Assembly (NCBI GenBank): GCA_964411985.1
Contig: CAYPNF010000070.1
Coordinates: 1 to 38,260, forward strand
Length of the DNA: 38,260 nucleotides
From: CAYPNF01 sp964411985
Lineage (GTDB): Bacteria > Verrucomicrobiota > Verrucomicrobiia > Limisphaerales > J093
Reading direction: 5' to 3'
The notes under the pieces: model-generated
Databases searched by the model: none
Seen by the model: the letters and a program-made list of their open reading frames with translations, nothing else
What the model was told of the DNA's origin: nothing
Position numbers and translations under genes: made by a program
Shown here: positions 23,459-30,827 of the stretch, piece after piece
Position numbering within the stretch: position 1 is the first letter of the stretch
Layout of the letters: every line of letters starts with the position of its first letter

Positions 23459-24517
23459 TCAATGGCTGTGTTGAGGCTGCAGCACAGTCACGATGGATTT
23501 GGGAGGAACGAGGATGCGCGTGCCCGGAGGCTGGTCTGGATGGGTGATCCGCGACAATAGCTGCTCCACCGCCCGCTGGCCGATTAACTCGAAGTTCAGG
23601 TCAATGCTTGGCGGACGCGGATCCAACTGGCGAAGCCAGACGTCCTGGTTGTCGCAGGAAAGAATGGCCAAGTCGCGACCGGGGACGATCCCCTGCCGCA
23701 CCAGCAACGGGTAGAGACGCAGCACTTGTTCGTCAGTGGGCACAAAAACGGCTTGCGGCCTGGGAGTAGCGCTGAGGAGACGTTCCACCAATTTCGCGCA
23801 GTCTGAGTCTGGGCCAAAACCCCAGAGTGGCCCTTGTGCCGACCGTTCGGCGATGAACGACAGGCATTCCATGCCGCGCTCGCGCGCCGCTGCGCAAAAA
23901 GCTGCTCCGCGTGAGGCAAACCCCGGATGCTCAGGCTGGTCGTTGAAGAATGCCACCGCCCGATGACCCTGCGCCGCCAGGTTATCTGCCGCCAGCGTCC
24001 CGACTCGTTCGTTGTCGGGAAGCACATGGTCGGCCCAGTCGTGTGGCTGGGTGTGGGTACTCAAGAGCCACACGGCTGGCAAGGAGCGATAGGCTGGCAG
24101 TATGGAATCGGCCGCTTCGCCTACCAGCAGTAAGCCGTCGGTCTTCCGCTGGCTGACGCAGGGAGGCATGTCGTGCAAACGACCGGCCTGAGCGAGGAGC
24201 AAGTTCCAGCCTTGTCGTCGCACCTCGGCTTCTACGGTAGCTACTGTCGTGCTAATCCCTGGCCGGTCGAGCAGACCGCGAGGTGCGCCGACCAGCAACA
24301 GGCACACGTTCCCGGTGCGTAAGCCGGGAGGACGGGCTGTTCTTCCCCGCCGGCGTTCTGGCGGCTTGGGCTGGTAATGGAGTTTTACCATCGCCTCGCG
24401 AATCCGCCGCGCCGTCGCTGCGGCAACCCCGCCGCGGCCATTGATCAACCGCGATACGGTACCGTGCGTTACGCCGGCCTTTCTTGCCACTTTGGTGATG
24501 GACACGTTGAGCAGCAT
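23459..24517 (-). CDS. LacI-family transcriptional regulator
   Basis: A 352-residue repressor-type regulator. The N-terminal HTH is VSITKVARKAGVTHGTVSRL, followed by INGRGGVAAATARRIREAM and the hinge segment HYQPKP. A periplasmic-binding-protein-like effector domain follows (TGNVCLLLVGAPRG, KTDGLLLVGEA, DHVLPDNERVGTLAADNLAA, GHRAVAFFND, PQAVFVPTDEQVLRLYPLL, ILSCDNQD). I start at 24517 (MLLNVSITKVA); ATG 24541 is an alternative. It heads the minus-strand glycosidase operon and is divergent from the aldo-keto reductase, so it probably controls both through palindromes at 24563-24590. The effector is probably a sugar, not identifiable here. Confidence 0.93.
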   Translation of the reverse strand: MLLNVSITKVARKAGVTHGTVSRLINGRGGVAAATARRIREAMVKLHYQPKPPERRRGRTARPPGLRTGNVCLLLVGAPRGLLDRPGISTTVATVEAEVRRQGWNLLLAQAGRLHDMPPCVSQRKTDGLLLVGEAADSILPAYRSLPAVWLLSTHTQPHDWADHVLPDNERVGTLAADNLAAQGHRAVAFFNDQPEHPGFASRGAAFCAAARERGMECLSFIAERSAQGPLWGFGPDSDCAKLVERLLSATPRPQAVFVPTDEQVLRLYPLLVRQGIVPGRDLAILSCDNQDVWLRQLDPRPPSIDLNFELIGQRAVEQLLSRITHPDQPPGTRILVPPKSIVTVLQPQHSH

Positions 24518-24562
24518 CTCAAATTGTGGTAATAGTGTCAATGCACATAAAGGAACTTAGAA

Positions 24563-24590
24563 TGCTTGTAAGCAATAGAATACAATTCTA
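24563..24590. promoter_or_regulatory. Two adjacent palindromes, candidate LacI-family operators
   Basis: TGCTT-GT-AAGCA at 24563-24574 and a perfect TAGAAT-ACA-ATTCTA at 24576-24590 lie one base apart in the AT-rich gap between the divergent LacI and aldo-keto reductase genes. LacI-family operators are imperfect palindromes of 14-20 bases, so either could be the operator. Neither has the central CG of the classical consensus. Confidence 0.45.
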
Positions 24591-24629
24591 GATGCAAAAC
24601 TATATAGTGTTATGTGACGGCACATTATA

Positions 24630-24657
24630 TTGACATTCGCAAGCCGTGTCGTAGAAT
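24630..24657 (+). promoter_or_regulatory. Sigma-70-like promoter of the aldo-keto reductase gene
   Basis: TTGACA (24630-24635), 16-base spacer, TAGAAT (24652-24657). This is a perfect -35 and a five-of-six -10, 45 bases before the ATG at 24703. The candidate operators lie about 40 bases upstream of the -35 box. Confidence 0.65.
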
Positions 24658-24702
24658 CATCCTGTTTTGGCTGAGCAACTCCCAAAACGGGGATCCACCT
24701 AT

Positions 24703-25707
24703 ATGCATTATCGAAAGCTTGGATTGACCGACCTGACCGTCTCGGTCATCTGCCAGGGAACTTGGTCAGTGGCCACCCGTGACTTCTTCTGGGAGAATCA
24801 GGACCGCACCGATTCCGTGGCGGCGATTCGAGCAGGGCTGGACGCTGGTGTGAATTTCTTCGACACGGCGCCTGCCTATGGCAACGGCGAGTCGGAAGAG
24901 ATACTAGGCCAGGCGCTGGAATCGCATCGCCGCGAAGTCATCTTGGCCAGCAAGGTGGCGTCCGCCGACTTGGAACCCGAGAAGCTTCGCCAGAGCTGTG
25001 AGCGAAGCCTGCGGGCGCTGCGTACCGACTATATAGACCTCTACCAGATTCACTGGCCGAGCCAGGCGATGCTATTGGAGCCAACCTGGCAAACACTGGA
25101 GGCGTTGCAGCGCGAAGGGAAGATTCGCCACATCGGGGTGTCGAACTGCGGCGCGAGCTACCTTGACGAACTGAGCCCGCTTCGCCGGGCCGCAAGCAAC
25201 CAACTGCCTTATAGCTTGCTCTGGCGAGCGGTGGAGTTCGAAATCCAACCACGCTGTATCGCAGGACAGACCAGCCTGCTCTGCTACAGCCCGCTCGCAC
25301 AGGGTTTGCTCACGGGCAAGTTCCAAACAGCCGATGAGGTGCCGGAGAAGCGAGCGCGGACGCGTTTGTTCTCCGCAAACCGCAAATTGACACGCCACGG
25401 CGAACCGGGCTGCGAGGAGTTGACCTTTGCGGTGCTGGGTGGAATCCGGGAATTGGCCGGGCGAGCGGGCATTCCCATGGCACACCTTGCGTTGGCATGG
25501 TTGCTACGCCAGCCAGCAGTTACGTCCGCAGTGGTTGGTGCTCGTAATGCAACCCAGGCTGCCGACAATGCGGCTGCCGCCGATGTGGAATTGGACGATA
25601 CACTCATCGCCCGTTTGTCGCTTCTGACAGAGGATATCAAGCAGTTCATCGGCCGGAATGTCGATCCTTGGGAACACCTCTCACGCATGGAAAAGACTCA
25701 CCCATGA
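24703..25707 (+). CDS. Aldo-keto reductase
   Basis: A 334-residue NADPH-dependent (alpha/beta)8 oxidoreductase of the AKR superfamily. The catalytic tetrad is visible: Asp in NFFDTAPAYGNGESEEILG, Tyr in the same segment, Lys in VILASKVASADLE, and His in DLYQIHWPSQ. Cofactor-side motifs are IRHIGVSNCG, CYSPLAQGLLTGKF and AVVGARNATQAADN. I start at 24703 (MHYRKLGLTDLTVSVICQGT), the usual AKR N-terminus; a TTG 12 codons upstream is the alternative. Divergent from LacI with a good promoter. It probably reduces or oxidises a sugar released by the opposite operon (for example an L-fucose or L-rhamnose-type sugar); the substrate is inferred. Confidence 0.93.
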   Translation: MHYRKLGLTDLTVSVICQGTWSVATRDFFWENQDRTDSVAAIRAGLDAGVNFFDTAPAYGNGESEEILGQALESHRREVILASKVASADLEPEKLRQSCERSLRALRTDYIDLYQIHWPSQAMLLEPTWQTLEALQREGKIRHIGVSNCGASYLDELSPLRRAASNQLPYSLLWRAVEFEIQPRCIAGQTSLLCYSPLAQGLLTGKFQTADEVPEKRARTRLFSANRKLTRHGEPGCEELTFAVLGGIRELAGRAGIPMAHLALAWLLRQPAVTSAVVGARNATQAADNAAAADVELDDTLIARLSLLTEDIKQFIGRNVDPWEHLSRMEKTHP

Positions 25708-25877
25708 CGACCGCCAAGCGTGATGATCTCTCTCAGGTCTCTTTGGAAGCAGGAATGCCGTCGTTGGTCAGGAGCGGGAAAAAGCTCACCTTCGGTCCAT
25801 TCCTTCGCCTGAGACGCAGAAAGCCGACTCTAGCGTCGTATGCTGGGAAGGGAGTGCCGTCGCGAAAAGTTCGATAG
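25704..25877 (+). CDS. Short hypothetical ORF overlapping the aldo-keto reductase stop
   Basis: The ATG overlaps the AKR stop as ATGA, giving a 57-residue basic peptide (MTTAKRDDLSQVSLEAGMPS, then an Arg/Lys-rich tail ending GVPSRKVR). No domain is recognised. The overlap suggests translational coupling, but the gene may be the 5' scrap of a longer deleted gene, since the DNA that follows holds another orphan fragment (25911-26105). Confidence 0.35.
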   Translation: MTTAKRDDLSQVSLEAGMPSLVRSGKKLTFGPFLRLRRRKPTLASYAGKGVPSRKVR

Positions 25878-25910
25878 CCTCACAGCAATAGGCCAGCCGG
25901 CGTTCGCCCC

Positions 25911-26105
25911 TTGGACACCGGACAAGTGGAGTTGACTTGGCAATCCGAGCCAGGAGATTCTTATTCCGTACTGATCACGACGAACTTGGCTGCTCCATTC
26001 ACTCCAGCCGTTTCCAGCCTATTCGCCGACAAAGCGGTGACGGGGTGGGTTCATTCTCCGGTGCCTCCCGCCCAGGCCACGTTCTATCGAGTGGTGCGTT
26101 ACTAA
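25911..26105 (+). pseudogene. Orphan C-terminal beta-sandwich domain of a secreted protein
   Basis: The frame reads QVELTWQSEPGDSYSVLITT, then NLAAPFTPAVSS and ends QATFYRVVRY. This is the C-terminal module that closes the secreted proteins at the left of the window (compare NATNMVLEQK...FFRLKGQ). Here it stands alone with no signal peptide or body, so it is a leftover 3' end of a deleted gene. A start at 25911 is not a credible gene start. Confidence 0.6.
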
Positions 26106-26296
26106 CACTCCCGAGTCTGCACCTCTTCAGTGGTGCCAGTGAGGTTTTGGCACGCATGGGTGCCACGAACGACGAGTTCCGACTCCACGTAATCCTCTTG
26201 GGCGCTCTTGTTGACACCACGCCATCACGACCAGGCAGCAAATCGTCCCCACCATTGACCTCGACTGCGGCACCCCGCTGTGAGACAACTCATCTG

Positions 26297-26704
26297 ATGA
26301 ACACATCGAAGGACACGCACAGCAAGGTCGTCGGGTATGCCTTGTGGATTTTTGGATTTATGGGGTCGCATCGCTTTTACTACGGAAGGCCGGTGTCTGG
26401 CACCCTCTATTTCTTTACCCTAGGCCTCTTGTTGATCGGCTGGATTGTAGATCTGTTCCTCATCCCTTCGTTGGACCGGGCTACCGACGAGCGGTTTGTC
26501 ACCGGTCCGATCGACTATTCCATTGCCTGGCTACTGCTCACCTTCCTCGGCTTCTTTGGCATCCACCGGTTCTACCTTGGAAAATGGGGAACGGGTATCC
26601 TGTACCTGTTGACCGTGGGGCTTTTTGGTATGGGCATACTTTATGACTACTGGACGTTGAACCGACAGATCAGCGAGTGCAATCGGGCGCGGTCTGCATC
26701 CTGA
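26297..26704 (+). CDS. TM2-domain membrane protein (two TM2 units)
   Basis: A 135-residue inner-membrane protein with two TM2 domains in tandem. Unit one is VGYALWIFGFMGSHRFYYGR, then LGLLLIGWIVDLFLIPS. Unit two is LLLTFLGFFGIHRFYLGKWG, then LLTVGLFGMGILYDYW. The TM2 hallmark G-x-H-R-F-Y-x-G occurs in both, so four transmembrane helices are predicted. The function of bacterial TM2 proteins is not established. The start at 26297 (MNTSKDTHSKVVGY) is chosen because the upstream open frame has no domain. Confidence 0.88.
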   Translation: MNTSKDTHSKVVGYALWIFGFMGSHRFYYGRPVSGTLYFFTLGLLLIGWIVDLFLIPSLDRATDERFVTGPIDYSIAWLLLTFLGFFGIHRFYLGKWGTGILYLLTVGLFGMGILYDYWTLNRQISECNRARSAS

Positions 26705-26844
26705 TGGCTGCCTCGAAGCCCACCAGGTTGTCAATTATGCGACGGAGAATAGTGGCGGGTAGGACGACAAGGCGGGCTTGCCGGGCCGCGTTTGCGGGTT
26801 TTCCTGGTCCCCTAGGGATCTTCTGTTCTTGGCCACCAAGCTGC

Positions 26845-29289
26845 TTAAGGGGATCTAGGTTGTTCGGAGGCAGGACTGGGCTTCCCTGTTGATGTGGATG
26901 CCGTAACCAGCCCTTCCACATGGAATACGGCTAGGTTGCGGATGACCGGTTCCGCGGCAGCCCTGGTGACGCGCAAGCGTACGCGGCTGACGGAGACGGA
27001 ATCAAACCGGTCGATCTTCTTACGCCCGACCGAGGTGCCCTGGCTTAGTTCCTGCCACTGGCCCTCCCTGAAGCCCTCCACCACGTATTCCCGGATGCGT
27101 TCGCCTGCACGGTAATCCTCCATGATGATGACATGATTGATCGCTGAGGGTGGAGAGCAGGCCAGTTCGATAATGTCGCCGCGTTGATCCTTGATTTCGA
27201 AAGCTGGCCTGCCGAAGCGGCGTTCGATCTCTTGGCCGAAAACCGCGTACAACTTTAGATCCCCATCGGGGATCAAGCCGTTGGTGTTCGGGGCAGAGTT
27301 GAGCAGCAGCACCCCGCCGCGCCCGACGGAGTGGTAGTAAATGTTCATCAAGTCATCCAGACTTTTGCGCTTCTTCTCGTTTTCCACGGACCAGAACCAG
27401 TTGTGATTGTGAAGGGTGGTATCTGCTTCCAGGGGCGCCCAGGCGTCCGCTTCAGGATTCCCATGTGCGGCAGTGGCTACCCCTGTCCTGAGGTCCTTGG
27501 TAGACACCGAATTCCAGGCGGGGTAGGGCAGTATGCCGCTTTCGGTGCCGGCCCATCGAACCGTCGCCTGCGGACCTTGGAAGATGACTGCATCGGCAGC
27601 GTGCTCCCTGAGGATATCGCTGACGTCGATGGCACAACTGCCGTCAAACCATACTTCGGTGATCTTCCCGTAGCGTGTCAGCACTTCGGTCAATTGCTGG
27701 CGAAAGACCTGGTCATAGCCCTCCTGCCTGGACGGGTCTTTGGTGCGGCCCCCACTGCCCGAGGTTGCGCCCCACGTGTCGTCGATAGGAGAGATGTAGA
27801 TTCCCAGATTCAACCTGTGCTTGCGGCATGAAGCCGACAGCTCCCCAAGCACATCGCCTCTGCCGCCTTTCCATGCTGCTTCCTTTATCCCGTATTTTGT
27901 GGTCTCCGTCTGCCACCAGCAGAAGCCCCCGGTATGCTTGGCCACCAGGAGAATCTCTTTCGCTCCCCAAAGTTGCGCGGCACGGCACCACTGGTCGGTG
28001 TCAAGTGGAGCCGGATCGATCTGGCTGAGAGGTGTCGTGTGGTTGTCGTACTCACGCCCCTGCCACGTGCATGGATCCAAACAGACAAACATGATGCGTT
28101 CTTGTTCGTGCCAGGCATATTGCTCGGGGCTCGGGCGAGCCAACTCGAGCTTCCTTGGCAGGGCGTTCGTACTCAGGTAAACCCGTCGAAGTTTCTCAAT
28201 GTTGGCTTGAATGTTCGTTTGCGTGGCGTCCTGCGGTGGGTCAGGCGGAAGGGTACTCTTCACGTCCGGGAATGGAGCGAATCCGTACAGGCCGACCTCC
28301 TGGTACTTGGGATTATCCAAGACTTTTGACGCATCGTACTCGGTGCTGCCCCCTGAAACACACTGGATCAGCCTTGTGGTTGGCCCCACCATTTGTCGCG
28401 TCGCATCCAGTTTCTCCGGGGTCGGGGTTTCGTTCATCACCCAGTCGGCCTCGCGCAGCATATCGCTGCCGACGATTTGCGGGTGGGAGAGGTCGAAGCA
28501 ACTTAGCCAGAGGATGCACTTTGGGTGGGTCGACTTGGCCGCTTGCCGTATGCGCTGCCAGCAGCGGGCCAAGGCACTTCGTTGGAACTCGAGGGTCTCC
28601 TTGGCGTTGAGTTGTTCCTTCCCTGGGAAGGGCCGGCCGAACAATTCGAGGTACATCTTCTGCTCGCAAGGCAGCCAGCGAACGTCTTTCTCCTCCATCA
28701 GGAGTGGCGGGCTGAAGGCCCAGTCCAGCATGAACCCATCGATGCCGGTCTTCGTCAGCGCGTCTTTGATGGATGCTTCCAGGTAGTCGAGGTATTCGGT
28801 GGTGAACGGAATATGAATCGCGCTGGGGGTGCCGTAGGTCTGATCGGGGTGTTTTTGACCCCAGAAAGTGTTGGCACCAACGCAGAAGTACCCCATGACC
28901 CTCTTGCCATCCCGATGAGCCAGATCGGTAAGCTCTCTCAGGAAATCATGCTTCAAACCCGGTTGAACGGGAGCCACTGCACTTCCGGCGTACCAGGCAT
29001 AGCCATTACAACTCACGCAGAAAGTCTGGATCACATTGACCCCCAAGTCCTTGTACCACTGGTAGTGGACCGCGGGGTCGGCTTGTGAAAAGGTGCCTGG
29101 GGCAGGAAATCCGTTGGGACCACCGGGTCCCCAGTTGAAATCCACGCAGAACGATTTGATCCGGTCGAAGTGGCCAGCATCGTCGGTTGAAGGAGGGCTC
29201 TCTGCCTGCAGGCTCCATGCATTAGCCATCAGCAGAGCTCCCAGGAACCAAGCCATCCGGTCCGGAACAGTGCTGTCTTTCGGCGTCAT
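26845..29289 (-). CDS. Two-module secreted glycosidase: putative GH barrel plus GH29 fucosidase
   Basis: About 814 residues. A signal peptide (MAWFLGALLMANAWSLQAES) lies just inside the N-terminus; starts at 29334, 29289 and 29256 are all possible. Module one (~35-390) is a TIM-barrel-like domain (GHFDRIKSFCVDFNWGPGGP, KRVMGYFCVGANTFWG, KTGIDGFMLDWAFSPP) resembling uncharacterised GHL-type hydrolases. Module two (~400-690) is GH29 alpha-L-fucosidase: LLVAKHTGGFCWWQTETTKY, LNLGIYISP, ITEVWFDGSC with the nucleophile Asp, and LLLNSAPNTNGLIPDGD. A C-terminal beta-sandwich (~700-800) is probably discoidin-like. KHTGGF replaces the commoner KHHDGF. GH29 enzymes release terminal L-fucose; the first module's substrate is unknown. 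Confidence 0.85.
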   Translation of the reverse strand: MTPKDSTVPDRMAWFLGALLMANAWSLQAESPPSTDDAGHFDRIKSFCVDFNWGPGGPNGFPAPGTFSQADPAVHYQWYKDLGVNVIQTFCVSCNGYAWYAGSAVAPVQPGLKHDFLRELTDLAHRDGKRVMGYFCVGANTFWGQKHPDQTYGTPSAIHIPFTTEYLDYLEASIKDALTKTGIDGFMLDWAFSPPLLMEEKDVRWLPCEQKMYLELFGRPFPGKEQLNAKETLEFQRSALARCWQRIRQAAKSTHPKCILWLSCFDLSHPQIVGSDMLREADWVMNETPTPEKLDATRQMVGPTTRLIQCVSGGSTEYDASKVLDNPKYQEVGLYGFAPFPDVKSTLPPDPPQDATQTNIQANIEKLRRVYLSTNALPRKLELARPSPEQYAWHEQERIMFVCLDPCTWQGREYDNHTTPLSQIDPAPLDTDQWCRAAQLWGAKEILLVAKHTGGFCWWQTETTKYGIKEAAWKGGRGDVLGELSASCRKHRLNLGIYISPIDDTWGATSGSGGRTKDPSRQEGYDQVFRQQLTEVLTRYGKITEVWFDGSCAIDVSDILREHAADAVIFQGPQATVRWAGTESGILPYPAWNSVSTKDLRTGVATAAHGNPEADAWAPLEADTTLHNHNWFWSVENEKKRKSLDDLMNIYYHSVGRGGVLLLNSAPNTNGLIPDGDLKLYAVFGQEIERRFGRPAFEIKDQRGDIIELACSPPSAINHVIIMEDYRAGERIREYVVEGFREGQWQELSQGTSVGRKKIDRFDSVSVSRVRLRVTRAAAEPVIRNLAVFHVEGLVTASTSTGKPSPASEQPRSP

Positions 29290-29537
29290 GAAATTGGGGC
29301 GGAGGATGCCCGGTCTGTCGCGCTTTGTCAGCATGGCTGACTTTAGCTAGGAATTTTCGGAAAGGGAATCCGTTCGATCGGAAAACCACTTTCGCTTGAG
29401 CTCTGAACACTCTGGCAGGTCAGGGGACGTGAACGATTTTCGGACTTCTTTGGCTGCGGCGACTCTCTTGCCGACCAGGTTCAGGATTCGCGACTTCCGC
29501 TGGCGCAGGCAGACTCCTGAGCCGTGTCCATGCAGTT

Positions 29538-29693
29538 AAACAGGAGGCAGCAGAGAGAGCAGAGCCGTCAGACGGAGTCAGAATCGCTCCTCGCGGTCCG
29601 TTCAAGCGTTCACTGGACGGTGAAAGTGATACGTCCATCTCGATCGTGAGACCGCTCAAGCCCGATCTCTGCTGTCTCCGCTGACTCCTGTTC
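29538..29693. repeat. 27-bp imperfect inverted repeat around a ~100-bp centre
   Basis: The arm at 29538-29564 and the reverse complement of 29667-29693 agree at 23 of 27 bases (arms begin AAACAGGAGGCAGCAG and GAACAGGAGTCAGCGG). The 156-base unit sits in the gap between the divergent GH29 and isomerase-like genes. It resembles a non-autonomous MITE or an intergenic repeat; no flanking target duplication was recognised. A minus-strand open frame across it (29420-29698) is probably not a gene. Confidence 0.7.
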
Positions 29694-29846
29694 TTCATTG
29701 AATTGTTACGGCTGAGAGGTCCCGGTGAATTCGGACTGTGCCCTCGACATCACACCCCCATTCTGGGTAATTTGCCGTTCGATATCAACACTGGCCCAAC
29801 GGCTGGGCAAAGGTGCCGGCACGCGAGGTCAGCGAACGAACGACAT

Positions 29847-30812
29847 ATGAAACGACGCGATTTTATCAAGGCCTCGGCATTCACCGGAGTAGCCACGGTT
29901 TGCGGCACTCCAGCGGCTGCGGCGCAGGGCCAAACGAGTGGAGGGAACGGCATGCCCAAGTTGACGCCGCCCGAGAAGGCCGCGGAGCTGAATCTTTGTT
30001 TGCAGTGGGGGGCCATTCCTGGTGGTGAGATGAAGGAGAAGCTCGATTTTCTGGAAGCGAACGGCTTCGGGGCCGTGGAGATTCCATCCGGAGACTGGCC
30101 TATCAAGAACGCGGACGCGATGATGGAGGCGATGAAGGGGCGAAAATTGTTCCTGGCGACGGCGTGTGGACCGAGCGACTTTTCCTACGCCGAGCCGGAG
30201 AAGCGTGAGGCCGAGGTGCAGAAGTTCCTGCCGGTGATCGAGGTGCTGGGTAAGATGAAGTCAGTGGGCCTGATCCTTTGCCCCGCTCGGGGCAAGCTGA
30301 GCGAGCCCGGGTGGCTGAGCGCGAAGGAGTTGCGCAAGGATTTCGTCGAGAATACCGGCAAACGCTTGGCGCAGCAGGCGGGGAAGTATGGCACTTCGAT
30401 CGTTCTGGAGCCCTTGCGCCGCAACGAGACACCGTTCCTGCGCCAGGTGGCGGACGGCGCGCGCATGGCGGCTGACATTGGACCTGGCGCGACCGTCATG
30501 GGCGACTTCTGGCACATGGGCTTGGAGGAGACGAGTTTCATGGGTGCGTTCCTCTGCGCTGGCAAGCTGCTCTCGCACGTGCATATCGCGGGTCTTAAAG
30601 AGCGAATCATCCCCGGCGTGTACCCCGAGGCAGACCAATACGTGGATGGGTTCAAGGGACTGAAGCTCATCGGTTACCGCGGAGCCGTCAGCTTTGAGGG
30701 TGGATGGCCCAAGAATCCGGCCGACCGCAAGAAGGAGATTCCTCAAGAAGAGAAGACGAAACTGATTCTCAACATGGTGAAGCTCTTGCGCGAGCAGTGG
30801 GCGATGGCCTGA
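29847..30812 (+). CDS. Sugar phosphate isomerase/epimerase family protein, Tat signal
   Basis: A 321-residue xylose-isomerase-like TIM barrel. The start at 29847 (MKRRDFIKASAFTGVATVCG) gives a textbook twin-arginine signal; the longer frame from 29703 is discarded. Signatures: NLCLQWGAIPGG, FLEANGFGAVEIPSGDWPIK, KYGTSIVLEPLRRNETPFLR (metal-ligand Glu region), MGDFWHMGLEE, LLSHVHIAGLKERI and GAVSFEGGW. Members include hydroxypyruvate isomerases and sugar epimerases; the exact reaction is unknown. Convergent with the HEAT-repeat gene (15 bases between stops). With the Tat Gfo/Idh protein at 33370-34599 it forms the isomerase plus dehydrogenase pairing also seen at 4047-10233. Confidence 0.9.
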   Translation: MKRRDFIKASAFTGVATVCGTPAAAAQGQTSGGNGMPKLTPPEKAAELNLCLQWGAIPGGEMKEKLDFLEANGFGAVEIPSGDWPIKNADAMMEAMKGRKLFLATACGPSDFSYAEPEKREAEVQKFLPVIEVLGKMKSVGLILCPARGKLSEPGWLSAKELRKDFVENTGKRLAQQAGKYGTSIVLEPLRRNETPFLRQVADGARMAADIGPGATVMGDFWHMGLEETSFMGAFLCAGKLLSHVHIAGLKERIIPGVYPEADQYVDGFKGLKLIGYRGAVSFEGGWPKNPADRKKEIPQEEKTKLILNMVKLLREQWAMA

Positions 30813-30827
30813 ACGTGCGCAGACGGG

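Noticed and set aside
29420..29698. 92-codon minus-strand frame
   Set aside because: Spans the inverted-repeat unit and is Ser/Arg/Pro-rich without domain; better explained as repeat DNA.
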